DNA from: Arachnopeziza araneosa
Lineage: Eukaryota; Ascomycota; Leotiomycetes; Helotiales; Arachnopezizaceae
Assembly (NCBI GenBank): GCA_003988855.1
Contig: QYAI01000074.1
Location: 1-64,000, forward strand
Length of the DNA: 64,000 bases
Direction of reading: 5' to 3'
Shown here: positions 56,470 through 64,000 of the stretch, piece by piece
Layout: the number at the start of each line of letters is the position of its first letter
Numbering within the stretch: the first letter of the stretch is position 1
Notes under the pieces: generated by a model
What the model was told of the DNA's origin: nothing
The model's input: only the letters and a program-made list of their open reading frames with translations
Databases searched by the model: none
Made by a program: the position numbers and the translations under genes

Positions 56470-59400
56470 GGAGATGACTTTAGTTGGTGATACTTTGATG
56501 GCCTACGAAGTCTGGGATGCCAGTGGATGCTTGGTATTGGATTGTTGCTGGACGTAGTGTAGCATTGGAGAGTAACTACTCAGATTGATAGTTGAGTTGA
56601 TGAAAGTGAATGTAGGAGGAGAGGGGATGGAGTTGTAGTTGGTAGAGAGAGAAATGATGCCTAGAACTTGGAATGAAATTGTTGACACTCGTTGTTCTCT
56701 TATTTCAATTACAATACTTGGATTAGAAACTCACTCAATCCAAACTTTTCTACATGCGTTATGAGGTATCAAACTTCAAATCATTCAACGTTCAACCTCA
56801 AGCGTATTAAAATTCAAGAATCAAGTTTAGATTGATACAAATTTAAAATAGACGCTACAACAAAGTCCTAAAAACGTTGTACCGATTGAGTCTCGTTGAT
56901 GGTCTATTCCTAAACATGTCGTCTTCTCTTCTGAAAAGAATAAATCCGACAGATAAATATACGCGCATGTGTGTATATATATTGACCCACGCAGTAATCG
57001 ATCCGAAGAATACAGAAGATGAAAGGATGCGTTACTTTTGGATATCAACTGAAGGATTTGGGATCCTGTGGGTGTTGGGTTGGGGGCTAGGGGGAGGGAG
57101 ATGTTTATCTGTGGAACTGGTTTGATACAGGGAGGGAGGGAGAGGGGTTGGATTTGTGTGGTTTGCATGGTGGGAGAGAGGGAGGAGATTGAAGATTGGG
57201 ACTCAGAGAGGAGGAGAGACGGAGATCTGGACAGTAGCAGGAGCGATGGGAATCGAACACAGCGTTGCCCTTCAGAGATCGGGAGTGAGGATAGCATGCA
57301 AGTCGCCTTGGAGATTCCGTGAAACGCAGCACAACATATAGAGTGTAATTGTGACTGGTACAGTACGCTACATCACTCTCCCAACCATCCAACGTATGTG
57401 ATCAGCCTCATCAGCCTCATCACGTCGGTGTTCCGATCCATCCAGATGTGACATCGGACGTGTGCTCGTACCTGCATGGCCTGGACCTAGACCTAGACCT
57501 CGCCGTGGTGCCTGATGCGGTGCGCTGTGCCCGCTCCTGGCTCGACGCTCTTCAGGAGGTCGGCTCGGAATCAGCAGGTGGTGGGTACAGACGCGTGGGA
57601 CGGTGCTGTGAAGCGATGCGAGGCGATGTGATGGGGGATGTGATGCTGACGGCAGCAAGACTCGGCGCGACTTGCGTTTCAAGTTTCAGGTCTCGCTCAC
57701 TTGCGAGCGAGAGATCACCACCACGGGACTTGACTGCGGTGCGGAGCGGAGAGCTTGGGTGCCCAACGAGGTCCGACGACGAGTGATCTGCAGGGGAGGG
57801 GAGAGTGATTCCCGTCGGCGTCGACGATCAATTCTTACTTTTCAACAGAGGCGGAAAGATGGTGGATAAAGACGTCATATCTCAACAGGGGACGAGGACA
57901 TGCCGCCGGGAAGAGAGGGAAGAGGAGACGAGTCTTCTCATCCTCGCAAGCCAGGGGACGTGAGAGGAGCAGAACAGGACCCTGGATAGGAGATGCCGTC
58001 CACCAAAACACGTGGATGGGCTCGATACCAGATTCTATCGCATCTGGGAACGGGGGATCGAGATGGACAGGTCAAGGACACCATGTCTCTCTGGCCTCTG
58101 CTCGTCCTTATCTCTGGGAAGATCCACGGCTGTTACAGAGGGGAGCAAGATCTCGGTACCAAGGTACCCCAAATCTCGACACGATGGAGAGATGAACCAA
58201 TATCTCCGGGTTGGTAGGACCAACGCTGTCACGGTTGATTGCCGGTCCATGTTGATCAGGAGACATGTCTCTCGTTCCTTCTCTCCTGGTGGATTCTCCT
58301 AGCCGTTGTGTTTCTTGGGAGGTCGACAGCGGGCGCCGCTACCACACGTCCAAGGAAACCACTGGGAGGTGGCATGCTCACAGCATTCAGTGGGGAACTA
58401 GTGGAAACTGGTCACCAATTTGGAAGATGAATGTGGAGCGAGAAACATGATTGATTCTGCGCGGCAACCGATCCGGGATTTGCGCTACCGGGGGCTGGAA
58501 CAGAATGAGGGCAGAGTTAGGGCTGCGGCTCTCGCGTGAAGATGGTAGATGAGAGAACAGATTAGTGGTAGCGTGAAGGTCTCGCGGACTCGGTCTGGGT
58601 TGATGTTGGGGATCGATAGATCGCGAATTGGGCGTTGCGAGTGAGGCGTGTGATAGGATGGGACTTGGAAGATCAAGTGCCGGGGTGGACGAGAGACAGA
58701 CTAGAGCAACGGAGGGTAAATAGAGAATTGAGCGGGAGAGCAAGTGTGAGGGTTAAATGCTTCGAGAAGAGACAAGATCTTCAGCCTCTTGACCTCGGTA
58801 CTAGCGAATGCTGAGAGCTAGAGCAGCAGCTCAGGGTCCACACGTTGTTCTAGCTGGTCTGAAGTTTGGATGTGAGCTGAATCCAGAGATGAACGGCATC
58901 CGTCCTTGTATCCGCTGGGGATGGTCGCACCAAAACACGGTTCGTCCAGCTAAACCGCCGTCGGAATCAACGACAGGATGCATCGATCTGCACTTCGCAC
59001 GGGACCTGGACATCTGGCCCGTCTCTCTCGACCCAACTATCGGGTCGATACGAGGCCCCCAACTCTATGCCGGAAAAAGACAATATCGCGACATCTGCGA
59101 TCTGATCCCTCCCTCCCGTGCTCCGTCTGAAATCCGCGCCACGAAACGCGCTGCGGCATCTGCAGCCCGAGATCCGCGCTCGACAACAAGATTCATTCCT
59201 CTTGGTCTGCCCTCAATCCCATCCTTCGGATCATGGGGCTCCGAGAACAAGCCGATCCCAGATGCACTGGGCTGCTGGACGGAGAATAAGCAGCAGGAAA
59301 ATTCCCACTGCAACGGTTTCATCCCGCTCGCTGCGAGAGGGGATCCGCCATCGTACGATTTTCCGCGCGATAACAGCTGCGTTGCATACCGGTTGGTCGA

Positions 59401-61755
59401 TTTGTTGCCTGATCGAGTCAGTCGTGAGAGAAACAAAGCAAAGAGAGTCAGGGTTACATTACCATGCTGCCAGGGATACTTTCAGGGTCGAGGAGTCGAG
59501 GCAGAGGCTGGACTGAACATTCTTGTTGACCGCCTCCGATGAGGAGATCAGATCACCGTTGGCGAGGGCGAAGTGGCTTGCGAAAAAAGCAAGGCGGGAT
59601 GGACGAAGTGACGGGTGATAGGATCATGGCCACCATGCGGCTAGGGCCGGGAATTTAAGGAGAAGGAGCAGCAGCAATCTGAAAGTGAGTCCTGTTGTGA
59701 GAGGTGACGATGATGGCTGCCACGGGCGTCGAGATCAGGAAGGTGGCACCAATCCTGTACGCTGAGACGGCAGAGGGGACTTCAGATCTTGATGCCCAAA
59801 TGGCGGACTAACGACGAGCTGGAAAGCAATGCAGCGCAATGAACTTTCCGCGGTACCTGCGGGTGACTCTTGGCAGCAGAGACGGATCGAAGTCTGGGGT
59901 AGTTTCTGAAGGCTGAGACTACCTTGGGAATCTCCGCTGCGATCCACAGGATTGAGGCAGGCAAATCGCCGGGCATGAAGGGGAGCGCCGACCGTCTGTT
60001 TGATTCATGAATTGAGATCGAGAAACATGAGGCCATCACGAAATCCAACCTGCCCCAGAACCAAGGAATGGGAGACTGCGGCTGATTCGCTCTGGCCACA
60101 GCGCCACCGAACGGCAGATCGACGTTTTCTGCTTCTGCAAGAATTGCCTCTGTCGAAGGTGTAAGCGATATGACACTCAGCTCGTGGGAATTGAACAGCG
60201 ATTCCGAGTCCATCTGAAGCAGGCAGAGCCGTCGCTCCGCGGGACGGCAGGCTGCCAGATCTGATAGAACATACAGTACGCTATGATATCAATAGTGGCT
60301 GGTCCCTATTTTGAGATTAGAGGAAAGCGAAGGATCAATCCATCGTTTTGATTGCAGGCAGAGAGAGCCGGTCGGTCTGCTCTCACCTTTTCTTTTCGCC
60401 GCGGAGGCGCCGTTGGCGTCCATGTGCGACGGTGGATGCTGCTGATGGTGCGTCCTGGACCATCCCAAGTGGTCGGTTGTTGAGTTGGTGGTTCGAACGC
60501 TCGCATCCTGGTAGATATCGCGAGCACTGCATCGGAGAGAAGCCCACGCGCACACGGGATCTGATCTTGGTAAGAAATGAGCAATCGAGTGGGTGGGCGA
60601 GAGAGCGCGTCCCCGCCAGCAGCCCCTTTGACGACGGTCGATGTTCTCGGAGCGAGGAGGCGATTGGGATAGTCAGCGAGCGAGCGAGCGAGCGACGTTT
60701 GCGGATGAGCACCACTGAAGGAAGCGCTGCGATGGGATATTCCTCTCAACACAACGCTGCTCAGCAATGCTCAGCTTTGCATGGAGACGGGCCTGCCACT
60801 CGACATGGTGGGGTTGAAGTGGCAGATTCAGAGTGGAACAGAAATGGCAGCGAGGGAGGGGTAGGTGGACGGGCCGTGAGAGGCGCCAAAAGTTAGACTT
60901 CTTCAAGCTACCACCTACTGTACGCCTCTAACTTTGCCTGCTCCTCACACTACGATTGTACCGACGGAGCCATTTACAATGCGTTAGCGTGAGATCTGCT
61001 AGGCGGGTAGTGTACACTGGAGGGACGGAGGGACGAAGGGACGGAGGTACTTTCTCAGAGGAGGATCTGACGTGAAACTTTTTTTTTATACACGTTTCCC
61101 CAGCCGCTCCTTCCTGCTTCCTCCGCACTTGGTCAGATGTGTCGTTGATCTATAACAAGAGAGAACAGGCGGTGTAGTTTCTCGCGCTTGTCCAACAAGA
61201 AACCCATCCACCGCAGGACCGTCTCGCTCCCAGACTTCTGGAGGCGTGCAGGTCACGCTTGTGATGGGGAGAACCAGACGTGATCATCCAGCCATGTACT
61301 TCACAGCGTGCGCTCCCATCGGTGCATGCGTATCCTCTTGACATGCGTGGAATCGACTCGTGCGACTCGTAGGTAGAGAAAGGTGCTATCAGACTAACTC
61401 GGGGTATGTCACGTTGCCATACATACGTCTGGTCCAAAGTACCGATCACCAGCTTTGGCGCAGTTGGCCTCTGCAGCACACGCGCCAGTTCATGGGAGAT
61501 GAGAGGCAGGTCGTCCTGGATCGGCTCTGTAGATCTGGGCGGGGTCTATCTTCGGCCCTGTGAATCTTGACCGTGGCATCGTGTGTTGGTCTACCGATGC
61601 ACACTGAGAGAAGTCTCTTGTGAGAGGGAACTGTGTAGATGTGTGAAAGAATCGGAGAAGGGAAGGAGAAGAGAGAGCTGGTCAAAGACTTGTCTTTCTT
61701 TGCGTGAAGTGAGAGAGCTTCACGTCCAAGACCATGGAGAAGTTGGAGGTAGAAT

Positions 61756-61866
61756 AGAGAGAGATCAGAGGTAGGAAGTAGAGAAATCAGAGGTAGAAGA
61801 TAGAGAAATCAGAGGTAGACATAGAGAAATCAGAGGTAGACATAGAGAAATCAGAGGTAGGACATG
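61756..61866. repeat. tandem repeat of five 21-22 bp units
   Basis: AGAGAAATCAGAGGTAGACAT-type units start at about 61758, 61780, 61802, 61823 and 61844. The last units are nearly identical. Confidence 0.85.
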
Positions 61867-63859
61867 CAACCAAGGAAATTATAACTCTCCTATGAGCGTC
61901 CGAGGTAGGCAAGCTCGGATGATTGGACGGCTGGCCATGTGTGGGTTGTACCGTAGGGTAGCGCGAGCCACCAACGAGGTACCATCTCGACGCATGCGCC
62001 CATCAATCGCAGCTCCATAACGCGCTCTCTCACCTAAGGAGCAGGTCTCGAGAAGGGCCGACGATACGAGAGATCATCCAGCCCCTCCTGCATCATCCCA
62101 GGAAGGGGGGGGAGGGGGTGGGGGGAATGCTGGCTGGCCATCCGAGGGAACCGGATTCCGAGAGCAGAAATAGAGAGAGGAGGCGGCTCGGATGAATCTC
62201 GACAGGTGACGAGGGCCGGACTCGAGGAGGTGATCTGGTCATGCGTGTTGGGTGTGGGTGGCAGATGGGGAGCGCTCGCAGGTGGAAATCAGACACGATT
62301 GGAAATTGGCTACAATGCGACTTTGCGGGCAGGCAGGCAGCCAGCGCGCTCTTCGCTGCCGTGCGGACCATCTCAGGAGCAAGCTCTGTGGGCAGGAGGC
62401 CGGGAGGGAGTTCGATGGGAGGAGGCAGCGTCATGGGAGCACGATGCTCTCTCGTCCTTCACCTCAGATCTCGACTCCAGGGCGGCTGGCTGCAAGACGA
62501 GGAGATCTAGCGTCGGCAGTTGCGCCAGATATCGTAGGAACCAGACCTGGGGCCTGGCGCTCGGAGAGTTTGAGTGTGACTGACAGCAAGCAAGCAAGCA
62601 AGCAAGCAGGCAGCATTGGAGGAGGGTGAAGGAGGCATCGTAGACTCGCTCTTCCTTGCCTTTTGCCAGACAACATGAGTTCAGTACCAAGTATAACCTA
62701 CCAGGGCCCGACTCGGCCCCGTCTTGCGTGTGCGGGCATTTACCCTAATCCAGGAATTGGCTACAGAGCCGAGATGGGGCATCGTTTTGCGCCGGACAAT
62801 AATCTGTCGTCTCAGACTGGTGGTGGCTGGTAGGGCTTGCCCAGGAGGACTGCAATATTGCCATTATGCAGAAGCATCTCCAGTGCACCGTCGCATTGGG
62901 GTATTGCAAGCTATGCAGCTCTCAGGAGAGAGAGAGGGAGAGAGAGAGGGAGAGGGTGTAGAGGCAGAGATGATTGCCTGGTCAATGTCGATCGCAGAGG
63001 AGTGCTGATGATGGAGCGCGGACGGAGTCGGAGCCTACCTGATGCCACGGCGCACCCTTGAGCCTGTATTGGTGTTCTGCCACATGCAGCGGAACACTGA
63101 GGCTCTTGCGTCTGGGGTCGAGAAGCATTGTGGATCTCTTTTTTTGTCACTTCTCAGCGTCGTCGTCGTCGTCGACCACCGATCATAGAATCCCCTGTCC
63201 CAAGTAAGCGTCGTTGGTACTGGTCGCGCCGCCGAGTCGACGAGACCAGGCGGCGAAGATGGCACCCTCATAGATGTACAGAATCCAGTATGGCTGTACC
63301 GCTGCTTCTGTGAACTTCGACGTAGCCTCGGCCAGAGAAAGACGCCAGCGCTGTTGAAACACCTGCACCGTGGGCCGTTAGGACGCGCTAGCGTTCCGTC
63401 CCACATCCCGACAGCGTGACAGATGGAACAAGCGTGCTGACCTACCGTCCGGTGCTGGCCTCCGCCAGGGGAGCGCCAGGGAACATGGTTCAACGCTCCA
63501 TGTGATCGTGATGCCTTGGACCAGCGCTTTCCGGTTTGATGGGACCACCCACGGGTCCCCATGCAGAGGAGAGGTCATCTTGAGTCAAACGAGAGATCTC
63601 CTTTGGAGATGGGTGTGCTTGATACATGGCACCGTGCTCTGCCTCGCAAATGCACCATCGGGGCTCGTCCGCTATCTTCTAGAAAGCAAAAGATATCCCC
63701 GAGCGAGCGTCGAAGAGCCCACTGCCTCCCCGGTCAAAGGTCTACAGTACCGCGCCTGGCGATTGCTGGCTCGCCCGGCAGATCTTCAGCTCATCGGAGT
63801 ATTCAGGCCGACCGCACGTGAAGCTCGTACCAGATGGAGCGCGGTGGTGACGGCGAGCA

Positions 63860-63908
63860 GAGGGAGAGAGGGAGAGAGAGAGAGAGAGAGAGAGATAGAG
63901 AGAGAGCA
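63860..63908. repeat. GA dinucleotide microsatellite
   Basis: About 48 bases of nearly pure GAGAGA with one GATA interruption. Confidence 0.9.
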
Positions 63909-64000
63909 GGATCAGTCCAGGCCACGACAGCGAGTCCCTCAGCTCCAGAAGCCCATCTGCAATCGAGATTCCAGATCGTTCGATTAGCAGTCCCACCGCG

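Larger units (their letters stand above)
56470..64000. other. long gene-free region, GC-richer, many short repeats
   Basis: 7.5 kb with no convincing gene. Open frames up to 244 codons exist on both strands (for example 58808-59542), but they show no domain, no splice support and no clear codon bias, and overlap one another. Repeats include GCGAGCGAGCGA at about 60676-60694, GGAGGGACGGAGGGAC at 61019-61050, a 21-22 bp array at 61756-61866, AGCAAGCAAGC at 62586-62612, GAGAGAGAGG at 62925-62957, CGTCGTCGTCG near 63159, and a GA run at 63860-63908. Such regions often lie upstream of large developmental regulator genes in filamentous fungi, which would be beyond the right edge. Confidence 0.5.

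Noticed and set aside
58808..59542. 244-codon plus-strand frame
   Set aside because: No domain, no codon bias that I could see, and competing frames on the other strand in a GC-richer stretch.
60306..60896. Antisense pair of frames of 153 and 182 codons
   Set aside because: They overlap each other on opposite strands and show no conserved features.
1..64000. tRNA and rRNA genes
   Set aside because: I looked for TTC-loop strings with paired arms and for rRNA-like conserved blocks and found none that convinced me. A covariance-model search would be the proper test.

Overview
The window looks like nuclear DNA of a filamentous ascomycete (Pezizomycotina, plausibly Leotiomycetes). The basis is genes on both strands with short 42-120 bp introns (mostly 44-75 bp, GT...AG, CTAAC-type branch sites), a MIND-complex kinetochore gene of fungal type, a 353-residue G-protein alpha subunit, a GH16 cell-wall enzyme and a fungal S41 peptidase. 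The class-level placement is inference; no rRNA, tRNA, plasmid or viral genome was seen. Splice models were built by hand from frames, splice signals and family conservation.

Layout. 0-10 kb: secreted and cell-surface genes (a PAN/Apple-like protein with a short relative beside it, and a GH16 protein whose catalytic nucleophile is replaced), an unknown Pro/Ser-rich protein and a small cupin. 10-22 kb: an accessory-looking block with a short SAM-like protein, a small membrane protein, a decayed dynamin-like GTPase, a frame-broken locus, a protein with an OTT_1508-like deaminase motif, a small C2H2 zinc-finger protein and an intact dynamin-like GTPase. Two clusters of a regularly spaced AGGCCTCAAA repeat bracket the deaminase and zinc-finger genes. 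22-28 kb: a short-chain dehydrogenase, three loci for small single-span membrane proteins, and a carboxylesterase-like remnant with a GPI-like tail. 28-33 kb: DSN1/MIS13 and an S41 peptidase. 33-41 kb: a SAM-like/coiled-coil protein (paralogue of the 10 kb gene), a frameshifted small gene, an RRM-like protein, and an 852-residue protein with a C-terminal HicA-like module. 41-57 kb: G-alpha, a nitrilase/omega-amidase, and a 2,183-residue MFS protein with about 1,500 residues ahead of the transporter. 56.5-64 kb: 7.5 kb without a convincing gene, visibly GC-richer and full of short repeats.

How genes may work together. The core genes (DSN1, G-alpha, nitrilase) show no link to each other. The best candidate for an undescribed system is the 11.6-22 kb block: Mx/dynamin-type GTPases on either side of a deaminase-like protein and a zinc-finger protein, next to shared repeats, with one GTPase decayed. 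I read this as a possible self-defence or conflict locus; that is inference from gene content and arrangement only.
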